Shown here: piece after piece, positions 15,180-23,730 of the stretch
Position numbering within the stretch: the first letter of the stretch is position 1
How the letters are laid out: every line of letters begins with the position of its first letter
Origin: JBBQNR01 sp963774075
Lineage (GTDB): Bacteria; Actinomycetota; Thermoleophilia; Solirubrobacterales; JBBDJG01
Length of the DNA stretch: 64,000 nt
NCBI GenBank assembly: GCA_963774075.1
Contig: CAVZDP010000004.1
Location: 32,668-96,667, forward strand
Direction: 5' to 3'
The notes under the pieces: model-generated
What the model saw: only the letters and a program-made list of their open reading frames with translations
Database searches by the model: none
Told to the model about the DNA's origin: nothing
Translations under genes and position numbers: made by a program

Positions 15180-15944
15180 CTAGAACCGGCCGGGCTTCGG
15201 TAGGGCGCGGGCCAGCTCCTCGATGTGCGAGCGCCAATGCAGCCGGACCTCGGACAGCGGCGCATCGAAGGCGTCCTCGATCACCTGTCGCCCACCGGCC
15301 GGTCGCTCCAGGAGCGCCAGCCGTACGCAGGCATCGAAGCCACGCGCTCGCTCGAGCAGGTCGAAGATGGAGCCGCCCAGAAGCACCGCGTCGCGCATGG
15401 ACGGCGGCAGCTGCGGGGGACGGCCGCGCAGGCGGCGCGCCAGCGCCGCCCGAAGGTGCGGAACCTGTCCGGAGAAGAATTGGGAGGCGCCCTCGGCAAG
15501 CCAGGCGAAGCGCGCTGTGGCGGCGAGCGTCGAAGGCCGCAGCGGCGGCGCCAGGAGACTGCTGTTGGCGCCGAGCACGAGCTTGGTGTAGGCGCGCTCC
15601 GGGCTCAGCATCAGCGCCTTCAGGGAGTCCTCGCCCCCAGCGACCCTCCGCAGCACCTGGGGCGCGAGCGTGTGGACATCGGTGGTGGTCGCCCAACCCG
15701 TCATGTAGCGCCGTCCCGCGGGTGCCGTCATGAGGCGAGCGAGCGCGAGCGCGGGCTGCGCCAGGGTGAGCTGGAGCTGGGAGTCGTGCAGCACGACGGT
15801 GACCGCGGCCGGCGCGCGGGGGAAGATCTCCTCGAGCTGCGAGCGGTAGGCCTCGAGCGACTCGAGCACCGCCTGCGCCGCATCGGCGTGAGAGGCCTCG
15901 TGGCGGGCGGTGAAGCTGAGCGACGGAGTCTCGGTCCAGCCCAC
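15180..15944 (-). CDS. Putative inactive peptidase-MA-like (gluzincin-fold) protein
   Basis: A protein of about 254 residues with the layout of small gluzincin (peptidase MA) proteins: VTVVLHDSQLQL, a helix before the expected zinc site, and FAWLAEGASQFFSGQ matching the conserved W-x-x-EG segment. The expected HExxH is missing: the corresponding helix reads RAYTKLVLGANSS. It is therefore probably a catalytically dead relative. The start is uncertain: the frame is open to the DUF1152 stop, and the first usable start is GTG at 15944. It lies 47 nt downstream of the DUF1152 gene and is likely co-transcribed. Confidence 0.6.
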   Translation of the reverse strand: MGWTETPSLSFTARHEASHADAAQAVLESLEAYRSQLEEIFPRAPAAVTVVLHDSQLQLTLAQPALALARLMTAPAGRRYMTGWATTTDVHTLAPQVLRRVAGGEDSLKALMLSPERAYTKLVLGANSSLLAPPLRPSTLAATARFAWLAEGASQFFSGQVPHLRAALARRLRGRPPQLPPSMRDAVLLGGSIFDLLERARGFDACVRLALLERPAGGRQVIEDAFDAPLSEVRLHWRSHIEELARALPKPGRF

Positions 15945-15991
15945 TAGCCCTGGCCGTGCTCGGATCGTTGGGCCGTCGGATCGCTCATTTA

Positions 15992-16885
15992 CTAAGCCTC
16001 GACCGCCGAGCGCTCGTAGTCGAGCTCCGTGCGCACGCCCGCCGCGTGCAGCGCCTCGTTCGCCTGGTCGAGGCTGTGTGCTCCGCGGACCGCTCGTGCG
16101 AGCGGCGCCGCCTCCTCCATTGCGCGCATGGGATCGAAGTAGAAGCTGAGCGCTCCGAGCGGAGACATGAAGACCTTCCTGCGCCCGGCCCTGATGGTGG
16201 TCCAGCCGACCTCTCCGCGCGCGCACCGAAGCGCCTGTGCGCTGGCCTCGGTGGGAACCTGCGCGATGGCGCGCTCGAGCTCGTCCGCGACCGCGCCGGC
16301 GAGGCTCGAGGTGCCGAGCAAGGCTCCCGCGCGACCGAGCGCCGCGAGCCGCTCGAGCAGCTCCTCGACAGTCAGCTCGCCGTCGCAGCAGGGCCCGAAC
16401 ACCGCCGCGACGGTCCTCGTGCCGGTGCGCTGGAGCTCCGCCGCCGCCGCGAGCATCACCGCGTCGCAGAGCGGGCTCGCCAGTCCGGGCTCGGCGCCGG
16501 TTCCCAGCACGTCGCCGCCCACGTCCACGCAGACGACGAGGTCCGCGCCGAGCTTCGCGGCCACCGAGCCGAGTCCCCCTGCGACGGCGGAGGGCCCGTC
16601 GAGGATGTCGACGAGCAACGTGTCGGCGGCGAGGAAGCGCGCCATGTGAGCCTCGGCGAACACGGCGCCGTCCGCGGTGCGAGTCTGCGGACCGCAGCGC
16701 AGGACGTGGTCGGCCAGTGGCTGAGCGTCCACGATCTCCGAAACTCCGCGTGGCCCCGGGTGCGGGTCGATCGGCCGCCGCTCCCAAGCGACCCCGCCGA
16801 GCACCGGCTCCACGCCATGACCTTCCAGGTGGCGTGCGACCGCGAGGGCGCCGACCACGTCCCCGCCGCCGCCGATGCCCAGCAC
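15992..16885 (-). CDS. DUF1152 family protein
   Basis: A protein of about 297 residues with a Gly-rich nucleotide-binding-like start (LGIGGGGDVVGALAVARHLE), ADLVVCVDVGGDVLGTGAEP, a conserved central VFGPCCDGELTVEELLERL and a C-terminal SFYFDP. The pattern matches DUF1152, a family of unknown function. The first canonical start is GTG at 16885, but the same frame stays open to 16952 and encodes a plausible N-terminal helix (PLDALLRESNRAIV). The true start may be non-canonical (a CTG) upstream. It is between the DUF1802 gene and the peptidase-like gene, all on the minus strand. Confidence 0.75.
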   Translation of the reverse strand: MLGIGGGGDVVGALAVARHLEGHGVEPVLGGVAWERRPIDPHPGPRGVSEIVDAQPLADHVLRCGPQTRTADGAVFAEAHMARFLAADTLLVDILDGPSAVAGGLGSVAAKLGADLVVCVDVGGDVLGTGAEPGLASPLCDAVMLAAAAELQRTGTRTVAAVFGPCCDGELTVEELLERLAALGRAGALLGTSSLAGAVADELERAIAQVPTEASAQALRCARGEVGWTTIRAGRRKVFMSPLGALSFYFDPMRAMEEAAPLARAVRGAHSLDQANEALHAAGVRTELDYERSAVEA

Positions 16886-16954
16886 GATGGCGCGATTGCT
16901 CTCACGCAGGAGAGCGTCGAGAGGCTGTCGACGCGCGGCCGCGGCCCTGGGAGC

Positions 16955-17596
16955 CTAAGCCGGAACGCCGGCCGCGACCATGCCGGCCTCCTGCGCGATC
17001 GCCTCGATCGCCCCCGCGGCCCGCTCGAACTCCTCGTCCGCGATCACCGGGGTGCCCTCGAACGGAAGCTGACGGTCGATCTCGACCCATGACAGGCAGC
17101 CCGCGTAGTCGGGCCGCACGCGCACCGTCACCGGGCGCGGAATCCGGTACACGCGCAGTACGAGCACGTGCAGTGGGTGACGCGGCTTCCAGCGCAGACG
17201 CTTGACTGCATAGTCGGGCGTCCAGATGTGGAACGGAGTGAGGCTGTCGACCACACGCGGGTCGGAGACCTCGTAGTGCTCGTGAACCTCGGCCCACGCG
17301 CGGATGCGTACTCGCTCCGGCTGCTCGATCCCGCCGTCGCGAATCAAGGCCTTGGGGGGCGGCTCGGTGTTCGCCCAAACCCCTTCCTCGAGTGCCCGCC
17401 TCAGCTCCGGATGGTGGGACTGGCGGACGAGGTTGTTCCGCTGGTGGTCGAACGTGGGGTAGAGGAAGAAGCGGTCGTGCTCGATGTCGAAATGCTTGCT
17501 CGGTTCGCGAATCCCACCCTTGCGAAGAGTGAGGAGCTGCTCCCCCTCGGCAAGGGCGCGAACCGTCACCGCCCATTCTTTGAAAGCTACTGGCAT
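16955..17596 (-). CDS. DUF1802 family protein
   Basis: A 213-residue protein starting with FKEWAVTVRALAEGEQLLTL and containing RKGGIREPSKHF and FFLYPTFDHQRNNLVR, the hallmark blocks of DUF1802. The function is unknown; no signal peptide or membrane helix is seen. It is the first gene of a three-gene minus-strand unit. A good sigma-70-like promoter is visible about 110 bp upstream. Confidence 0.85.
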   Translation of the reverse strand: MPVAFKEWAVTVRALAEGEQLLTLRKGGIREPSKHFDIEHDRFFLYPTFDHQRNNLVRQSHHPELRRALEEGVWANTEPPPKALIRDGGIEQPERVRIRAWAEVHEHYEVSDPRVVDSLTPFHIWTPDYAVKRLRWKPRHPLHVLVLRVYRIPRPVTVRVRPDYAGCLSWVEIDRQLPFEGTPVIADEEFERAAGAIEAIAQEAGMVAAGVPA

Positions 17597-17713
17597 GACT
17601 TGATTCCGGCGAAGAGGCCCGGCGCCACTCTTCCGGAGCGCGGCGACCGAACCGGCCTGGCGACCGAACTCCGTTCCCGTCGGGGGCCGCGGAATTCCGG
17701 TGCGTGGGGCGCA

Positions 17714-17761
17714 ATTGTACGGGGTCGAACAAGTTTTGCCAACCCGATTGGCCGGTCAATC
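17714..17761 (-). promoter_or_regulatory. Promoter and palindromic operator of the DUF1802 operon
   Basis: On the minus strand TTGGCA (plus 17737-17742) and TACAAT (plus 17714-17719) are separated by exactly 17 bp, a strong sigma-70-type match. Immediately upstream of the -35 box is the near-perfect palindrome GATTGGCCGGTCAATC (17746-17761), and part of the motif recurs nearby (GACCGATTG, 17771-17779). A regulator binding site is likely. Confidence 0.65.
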
Positions 17762-17856
17762 AGCCGATATGACCGATTGCAATGCGGAACGCCGTCAATC
17801 CCGGGCCTTGCAGGAGGCCGCCCAAAACCACGCTCGCCGCATGGCGGCTCGACCGG

Positions 17857-19410
17857 TCAGCCCGGCCGGCCGTGTCCACCGCCGCCCGGCGTTTCGACGC
17901 GGAGGCGATCGCCAGGCATCAGCGTGCCCGCGGCCTTGGAAGGAAGCGGCTCGAAGCGCTGCGAGCCGCCGCGCAGGAGGAGGTTCCGGCCGGTCGCGCC
18001 CGGCTCCCCTCCCTCCGCTCCCGCCGGCCGGTGGCGGCGGCGCTCGGTCACGAGCGCGAACTGCATCTCGGCGAGCGCCTCGAGCTCTCGCACGAGGCCG
18101 TCGCCGCCGCGAAACCTGCCGCGGCCGCCCGAGCCGCGCCGCAGCGAGTACTCACGCACCCGAAGGGGGAATTCCTGCTCTAGCGCCTCGACCGGTGTGT
18201 TCAGCGTGTTGCTCATCGCGACGTGGACCGCGGAGGGGCCGTCGGCGTCCGGGCACGCGCCCTGCCCCCCGCCCATCGTCTCGTAGTACGCGAAGGAGTC
18301 GCTTCCCAGCGTGAGGTTGTTCATCGTGCCCTGGCCGAGCGCGGGCGCCTCGGTTGCCTTCGCCAGTGCGCGCATCACGACGTCGGCGATGCGGCTGGAG
18401 GTTTCGACGTTCCCGGATGACACGGCGGCCGGCGGCTGCGCGTTCACCAGGCAGCCGGCCGGCGCGGTGACGCGCACCGCGCGATAGGCGCCGGCGGAGG
18501 GTGGGATGTCGGGGTCGGTCAGCACGCGTAGCACGAAGTAGGCGGCGGACTTCGTGACCGCGAGCGGGCAGTTGAGGTTGCCGGAGACCTGAGGGTCCGT
18601 GCCCTCGAAGTCGAGCTCGATCGCGTCGCCGTCGACGCTGGCCGTGACCGCGATGCGCACGTCGCGCTCTTCGCCGGCTCCGTCGTCCTCCAGCACGTCC
18701 TCCGCCTCGTATGTCCCATCGGGGAAGGCCGCGATGCAGGCGCGGGTCCGGCGCTCGGCGTACGCGAGCACCTCCTCCATGCCGTCCGCCAAGAGCTCCA
18801 GGCCGTGCCGGGCGGCGAGCTGTGCGAGGCGGCGCGAGCCGACGAGGTTGGCGGCGAGCTGTGCCCGCAGGTCGGCCTCGCGTTGGCGCGGCGCCCGCAT
18901 GCGGGACACGATCGAGCCGAGCAGCTCGCGGTCGATCTCCCCGGCGCGAACCAGGAGCGACGGCGGGATCACGACGCCCTCCTCGTCCAATGTCGTGGAA
19001 TGGGCCGGCATGCTGCCGGGCGTGGTTCCGCCGACGTCGGCGTGGTGGGCACGGCTGGCGGCAAAGCCGATGTGATGCCCAGCGGCGAAGAGGGGGGACA
19101 CGAGCGTGATGTCGGGAAGATGCGTGCCGCCGCGAAAGGGGTCGTTCAGGATCCAGGCGTCGCCGTCGCTGTGTCGCTCGCCCATGACGGCCGCCACGGC
19201 CTCCGGCATCGAGCCGAGGTGAACGGGGATGTGCTCGGCCTGCATGACCATCTCGCCCGCGACGTCGAAGAGCGCCGTCGAGGCGTCGCGGCGCTCCTTG
19301 ATGTTGGCGGAGTGAGCCGCGCGCACGAGCACCGCGCCCATCTCCTCGCAGACGGCGTGCAGGCTCCCGGCCAGCACCTGGAGCGTGACCGGGCCGAGAC
19401 GGACGCTCAT
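17857..19410 (-). CDS. Hydantoinase/oxoprolinase subunit B
   Basis: A 517-residue HyuB-family subunit. It has VRAAHSANIKERRDASTALF, DAWILNDPFRGGTHLPDITL, HHADVGGTTPGSMPAHS and the Gly-rich C-terminal blocks LRRGSGGRGRFRGGDGLVRE. With HyuA it forms an ATP-dependent cyclic amide hydrolase (hydantoins, 5-oxoproline or related rings), or a carboxylase of the acetone/acetophenone type. The substrate cannot be told from sequence alone. Its ATG overlaps the hyuA stop by 4 bp, so the two are coupled. Confidence 0.92.
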   Translation of the reverse strand: MSVRLGPVTLQVLAGSLHAVCEEMGAVLVRAAHSANIKERRDASTALFDVAGEMVMQAEHIPVHLGSMPEAVAAVMGERHSDGDAWILNDPFRGGTHLPDITLVSPLFAAGHHIGFAASRAHHADVGGTTPGSMPAHSTTLDEEGVVIPPSLLVRAGEIDRELLGSIVSRMRAPRQREADLRAQLAANLVGSRRLAQLAARHGLELLADGMEEVLAYAERRTRACIAAFPDGTYEAEDVLEDDGAGEERDVRIAVTASVDGDAIELDFEGTDPQVSGNLNCPLAVTKSAAYFVLRVLTDPDIPPSAGAYRAVRVTAPAGCLVNAQPPAAVSSGNVETSSRIADVVMRALAKATEAPALGQGTMNNLTLGSDSFAYYETMGGGQGACPDADGPSAVHVAMSNTLNTPVEALEQEFPLRVREYSLRRGSGGRGRFRGGDGLVRELEALAEMQFALVTERRRHRPAGAEGGEPGATGRNLLLRGGSQRFEPLPSKAAGTLMPGDRLRVETPGGGGHGRPG

Positions 19411-21416
19411 CGCTCGCGCTCGAGCTCGAGCGCCCCGTCGGGGCCGACCTCGCCGCCCCAGCCGGGAGGGACCACGACGGTGGCTTCCGGAAGCTCGCAG
19501 ACCGCTGGGCCCTCCACGCGGACGCCGGCAGGGAGCTCGCCGTTCAGGACGGCGGCGTCGAGCCAGCTCCCGCCGAACCGGGCACGCCGGTTGTAGCTGC
19601 GCTGGGTCGGGGCGCTGGGGGCCGCGACCGGTGGGGCGGCGCCCTCACCGGTCACAGCGACGCGTACGGTGACCAGCTCCAGCTCGGCATGCGCGTCGGA
19701 GTATCCGTAGCGCTCCTCGTGTGCATCGTCGAAGAGCCGCCGGAGCGCATCGGCGGTCGGCGGGCGCGGCGCGGGAACCGACAGCTCGAAGGCCTGGCCG
19801 CGGTAGCGCACGTCGCAGGTGACCTCGACTCGCCCGCCCGGCAGCTCTGCGAGGGCGGCGCTCGCCAGCTCGGCGACGATGGCCTCTACCCGCTCCGCCG
19901 TCAGATCGCGGCCTGAAAGCAGAACGCTGCGCGCCACGTCGCGGCGCGCGCGTGAGGTCAAGAGCCCGAGCGCCGACAGCACTCCGGCGGCCCTCGGCAG
20001 CACGACCCGGTCGACCTCCAGCTCCTGCGCGAGTCGCGCGGCGTGCATCGGCCCGGCGCCGCCAAAGGCGACGAGCGCGTAGCGGCGCGGGTCAATGCCG
20101 CGCTCGACCGTCACGACGCGCAGGGCACGAAGCATCTCGTGGTCCGCTACGCGCACCACGCCTTCGGCAGCCTCGATCGGGGTCAGCCCGAGCTTGCTCC
20201 CGAGCTCGGCCAGCGCTCGCTCCGCCGCCTCGCCGTCGAGCCGCACTCCGCCCGCGAGCGACTCCCCCGACTCCAGGAAGCCGAGCGCCAGGTTGGCGTC
20301 GGTCACGGTGGCCTGCGTGCCGCCGCGGCCGTAGCAGGCCGGGCCGGGCTCGGCGCCGGCGGAGCGAGGGCCGACGCGCAGCGCTCCGCCGGCATCGGCC
20401 CAGCCGATGCTGCCTCCGCCCGCGCCGACCGTGTGCACGTCGACCATCGGAAGCTGAAGCGCACGGCCCGCGACGGTCTGCCCGGATGCCTGCCGCACCC
20501 TGCCCCGGTCGACCACCGCGACGTCGCAAGAGGTGCCGCCCATGTCGAAGGACAAGACGTTGTCGTGTCCCGCGAGCGAGCCCGCGTACGCTGCCCCGAC
20601 CGCGCCCGCCGCCGGTCCCGAGAGAACGGTCCACGCGGCGTGCGCCGCCGCCGCTCGCGCGGACATCAACCCGCCGCTCGACTGCATGATCTCCGGCTGC
20701 GGCAGACCGGCGCCTGCCGCGGCGGACGAGAGCCTGTCGAGGTAGGAGCGAAGAAGCGGCGCCAGGTAGGCATCGATAACGGTCGTGGACGTGCGCTCGT
20801 ATTCGCGGAACACGCCCAGCACCTCGTGCGAGCTCGACACGTGCACGTTCGGGAGCCGGCGGGAGACGGCGTCAGCGACCAGGCGCTCGTGCGAGCCGTC
20901 GGCGTACGAGTGGAGCAGGCTGATGGCGACCGCATCCGGCTCCGCCGCCGCGAGCCGCTCGACCACGCCCTCGAGAGCGCGCTCGTCCAGAGGCGTCACG
21001 ACCCGGTCCGGCGCCATCCGCTCGCGTACCGCAAAGCGCAGCTCGGGCGACACCAGGGGAGCCGGCCGGCCTCGGCAGAGCCGGTACAGCTCGGGCCGCT
21101 CCTGCCGGCCGATCTCGATCACGTCGGTGAAGCCCGCCGTCGCGAGCAGGGCGGTGCGAGCCCCCCGCTCCTCCAGGAGGGCATTGGTCCCGACGGTCAT
21201 GCCGTGCGCGAAGCGCCGGACCGACGTCGGAGCCGCCCCTGCGCGCTCGAGCACTACCGCTACCGCGTGCATGACGCCCTGCGACTGGTCCGCGGGCGTC
21301 GTAGGAACCTTCGCGGTCACCAGGCTCTCGCCGGCCACGAGGGCCGCGTCCGTGAACGTCCCTCCGACGTCGACTCCGATCAGGAGTTCGCCGGCCTCTG
21401 TCACGCCCTTCGCCAA
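19407..21416 (-). CDS. Hydantoinase/oxoprolinase subunit A
   Basis: A 669-residue HyuA-family ATPase subunit with an actin-like fold. The phosphate loop IGVDVGGTFTDAALV is at the N-terminus, FAHGMTVGTNALLEERGART follows, and the central segment has SFDMGGTSCDVAVVDRG and VGAGGGSIGWADAGGALRVG. The C-terminal part carries VAFGGAGPMHAARLAQEL. The length is normal for the family. It is the first gene of the hyuA-hyuB pair. No amino-acid or transport genes adjoin it, so a general role in cyclic amide salvage is only an inference. Confidence 0.92.
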   Translation of the reverse strand: MAKGVTEAGELLIGVDVGGTFTDAALVAGESLVTAKVPTTPADQSQGVMHAVAVVLERAGAAPTSVRRFAHGMTVGTNALLEERGARTALLATAGFTDVIEIGRQERPELYRLCRGRPAPLVSPELRFAVRERMAPDRVVTPLDERALEGVVERLAAAEPDAVAISLLHSYADGSHERLVADAVSRRLPNVHVSSSHEVLGVFREYERTSTTVIDAYLAPLLRSYLDRLSSAAAGAGLPQPEIMQSSGGLMSARAAAAHAAWTVLSGPAAGAVGAAYAGSLAGHDNVLSFDMGGTSCDVAVVDRGRVRQASGQTVAGRALQLPMVDVHTVGAGGGSIGWADAGGALRVGPRSAGAEPGPACYGRGGTQATVTDANLALGFLESGESLAGGVRLDGEAAERALAELGSKLGLTPIEAAEGVVRVADHEMLRALRVVTVERGIDPRRYALVAFGGAGPMHAARLAQELEVDRVVLPRAAGVLSALGLLTSRARRDVARSVLLSGRDLTAERVEAIVAELASAALAELPGGRVEVTCDVRYRGQAFELSVPAPRPPTADALRRLFDDAHEERYGYSDAHAELELVTVRVAVTGEGAAPPVAAPSAPTQRSYNRRARFGGSWLDAAVLNGELPAGVRVEGPAVCELPEATVVVPPGWGGEVGPDGALELERER

Positions 21417-21457
21417 GGCCGGGCGAATCTAGCGCAGGGCTGCCTCTCAAAAGCGAA

Positions 21458-21481
21458 GCGACCCCCGGAGGTGGGGGTCGC
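21458..21481 (-). terminator. Intrinsic terminator of the 21502-21969 gene
   Basis: GCGACCCCC (21458-21466) pairs with GGGGGTCGC (21473-21481). On the minus strand the hairpin is followed by TTCGCTTTTGAG, a short T tract. Confidence 0.75.
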
Positions 21482-21501
21482 CTGCTCGGTGGGGGGTATT
21501 G

Positions 21502-21969
21502 CTAGGCGGCGAGCTCCAGCTCTTCGAGCTCGCCGAGCTTGTCGAAGTCGTTCAGCTCTTCCAGGCTCTCGGTGAGATGCTGGTGTGAGGGGCAGTAGTC
21601 GCTGCGCGGCAGCGGGGGCCTCTGGCAGGGCTTGCCTTTGCGGGTCATCGCGTGACACCTACGCGGCACGCCGTTGACGTCGAGCTCGCGCTCAGGCATC
21701 CGCGCGAGCACTCGCAGGGCCAGGTCGATGTTGTGCTTTACCACCAGGTAGGCGTGCAGCTGCGAGGCGATCGAGAAGTAGACCCTGATCTCCTCGAAGA
21801 GCGACCGCGCCGGCTTGGCGAAGTAGCGCTGGTCGGTGAAAAGGCGCTCCATCGTGCGCTCGCAGGCACGCAGCACCAGGAGGTGATTCGACTCCCGCTG
21901 GGAGGGGGGCTTCGTCTCGGCTATGAGCGGTGCGAGCTCGAGATAGATCGCCCTGCTGAAGTGGTACAA
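21502..21969 (-). CDS. Conserved hypothetical protein with C-terminal zinc-binding motif
   Basis: A protein of about 155 residues. The first 95 residues are helical without recognisable motifs. Residues 104-129 carry a Cys/His cluster (CHAMTRKGKPCQRPP then DYCPSHQH) that should bind one zinc, like small nucleic-acid-binding zinc modules. The last 25 residues are acidic and Leu-rich. The start is uncertain: TTG at 21969 is the first start in an open frame that continues upstream. A TTAAGC direct repeat lies about 100 bp upstream, and a terminator follows the gene. Function unknown. Confidence 0.65.
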   Translation of the reverse strand: MYHFSRAIYLELAPLIAETKPPSQRESNHLLVLRACERTMERLFTDQRYFAKPARSLFEEIRVYFSIASQLHAYLVVKHNIDLALRVLARMPERELDVNGVPRRCHAMTRKGKPCQRPPLPRSDYCPSHQHLTESLEELNDFDKLGELEELELAA

Positions 21970-22184
21970 AGACGCCGCCTCTGTTCGTCGTAATACTCCG
22001 TCAGTTCCGGGGCATTGGCCCCAACGGCGAGAAGTCTCCCATCGCCCTGTGAACCGCTCGCTTAGCGTCCGTTAAGCCTGGGTTAAGCGCCCCGGGCTCG
22101 TTGCTCCATTCCGGCGCAACCGCGCTGTGCGGTTTGGACGGACGCGAGGAGCCAAAAACGCATCCGGGGTGACCCGGTTGTGTT

Positions 22185-23669
22185 CTACTCCCAGCGCTCG
22201 AACTCGGGCCGCTCTTCGTGGGGGCCGAACGTCACGTGGGCTCGCTCGAGTGCCGGGTCGAGAGACGGCAGATCCGCGCGTAGGTGGGCGCCACGGCTCT
22301 CGGCTCGGGCGAGCGCCGCCACGGCGACCAGGCGCGCGAGCGGATGAGGGTCCTCGGCGAGTGCCTCGAGCGCCGCGGGCTCCCTCACGATCCCCGCCCG
22401 TTCCCAGAGCGCCGCCCGGGTCTCCTCGCTTGCCAGCGGCGGGTCCGGGGGGGACGGAGGTCCTCCCCTCACGGCCTCCGCCTGCTCGGCGGCCGCGGCG
22501 AGCGCTGCGCGCCGGCCGAAGACGAAGCACTCGCTGAGCGAGTTCGACGCGAGGCGGTTCGCGCCGTGCACGCCCGTGCAGGCGCACTCGCCCACGGCGA
22601 AGAGGCCGGGCAGGCTCGAGCGACCGTCGAGGTCCGTCTGGATGCCGCCGACCGTGTAGTGGGCCGCCGGGGCGACCGGCACCGGCTCGCGGGCGGGATC
22701 GATTCCCTCCTGCGCGAGCACCGCGAGGATGTTGGGGAACGCCTCCACGTTCACGTCTCTCATGTCGAGCAGCACGGCCGGCTCGCCGCTCGCGCGCAGC
22801 TCTTCGTGGACGGCGCGGGCGACCTCGTCTCGCGGCGCGAGCTCGTCGACGAACTGCTGGCCGCGGGCGTTGAGAAGACGCGCACCTTCTCCTCGCACGG
22901 CCTCCGTGATCAGAAAGCCGTCATTGTCGCTCGCGCTCACGAGCGCGGTCGGGTGGAACTGGAGCAGCTCCATGTCGGCGAGCGTGGCTCCGGCTCGGCG
23001 CGCGAGCACGAGGCCGCTGCCGCGTGCCCCCCGTGGGTTGGTTGTACGCTGCCAGAGTGCTGCCGCGCCGCCGGTTGCCAGCACCGTGCATCCGGCGGGC
23101 ATCGCCTCGGTATCGGTGAGGACCCCGACGCAGCGGCCGTCTTCCACCCACAGCCCGAAGGCGGTGCTTCGCTCGTGCACGTGCACGCGGTCGTCGGCGA
23201 GCGCCGCGGCGGAGAGCACGCCGGCCACGTGGCGCCCCGTCGCGCTCCCGCCCGCGTGAACGATGCGGCGGCGCGAGTGGCCGCCCTCGAGGCCGAGCTG
23301 CAGCTCGGCGCCGGGGTCGGAGTCGAAGCGCACGCCGCGGCGCTCGAGCTCGCGCACTCGGGCGGGCGCCTCGTCGCAGAGCACGCGAGCCGCGCTTTCG
23401 CGGGCGGCCCCCCGCGCCGCCCGGAGCGTGTCCTGTAGGTGGAGCTCGGGGCTGTCGCTCGGGTCGAGCGCCGCGGCGAGTCCGCCCTGGGCGCGGTAGC
23501 TCGCGGACTCGGACAGCGGCGAGCTCGACACGAGCCGGACCGAGGCTCCCGCTTCGGCGGCGACGAGCGCGACGTAGAGGCCGGCGGCGCCGGCTCCGAC
23601 GACCGCGAGGTCCACCGCGGGATGGGTCTCATCGAGGCCGCCTGCGGATGTCGAACCGGCCGGGCGCAA
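22185..23669 (-). CDS. nadB: L-aspartate oxidase
   Basis: This FAD enzyme oxidises L-aspartate to iminoaspartate, the first step of de novo NAD synthesis. The 494-residue protein has the dinucleotide-binding start LAVVGAGAAGLYVALVAAEA, SYRAQGGLAAAL, the active-site block MELLQFHPTAL, and ANRLASNSLSECFVFGRRAA near residue 365, followed by the helical C-terminal domain. NadA and NadC are not in the window. It is divergent from the histone-deacetylase-like gene. The first about 15 residues are variable, so the start could be slightly downstream. Confidence 0.94.
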   Translation of the reverse strand: MRPAGSTSAGGLDETHPAVDLAVVGAGAAGLYVALVAAEAGASVRLVSSSPLSESASYRAQGGLAAALDPSDSPELHLQDTLRAARGAARESAARVLCDEAPARVRELERRGVRFDSDPGAELQLGLEGGHSRRRIVHAGGSATGRHVAGVLSAAALADDRVHVHERSTAFGLWVEDGRCVGVLTDTEAMPAGCTVLATGGAAALWQRTTNPRGARGSGLVLARRAGATLADMELLQFHPTALVSASDNDGFLITEAVRGEGARLLNARGQQFVDELAPRDEVARAVHEELRASGEPAVLLDMRDVNVEAFPNILAVLAQEGIDPAREPVPVAPAAHYTVGGIQTDLDGRSSLPGLFAVGECACTGVHGANRLASNSLSECFVFGRRAALAAAAEQAEAVRGGPPSPPDPPLASEETRAALWERAGIVREPAALEALAEDPHPLARLVAVAALARAESRGAHLRADLPSLDPALERAHVTFGPHEERPEFERWE

Positions 23670-23730
23670 GGGTCAGTACGGTATCCGGCGCGTCGTCTCG
23701 GCGAGCGAGCCGAGCGGCAGCGACCCGCCG

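Noticed and set aside
17857..21416. Laterally acquired catabolic island for the hydantoinase genes
   Set aside because: Base composition and codon use look like the neighbours, and no mobile-element remnants or tRNA junctions are seen.
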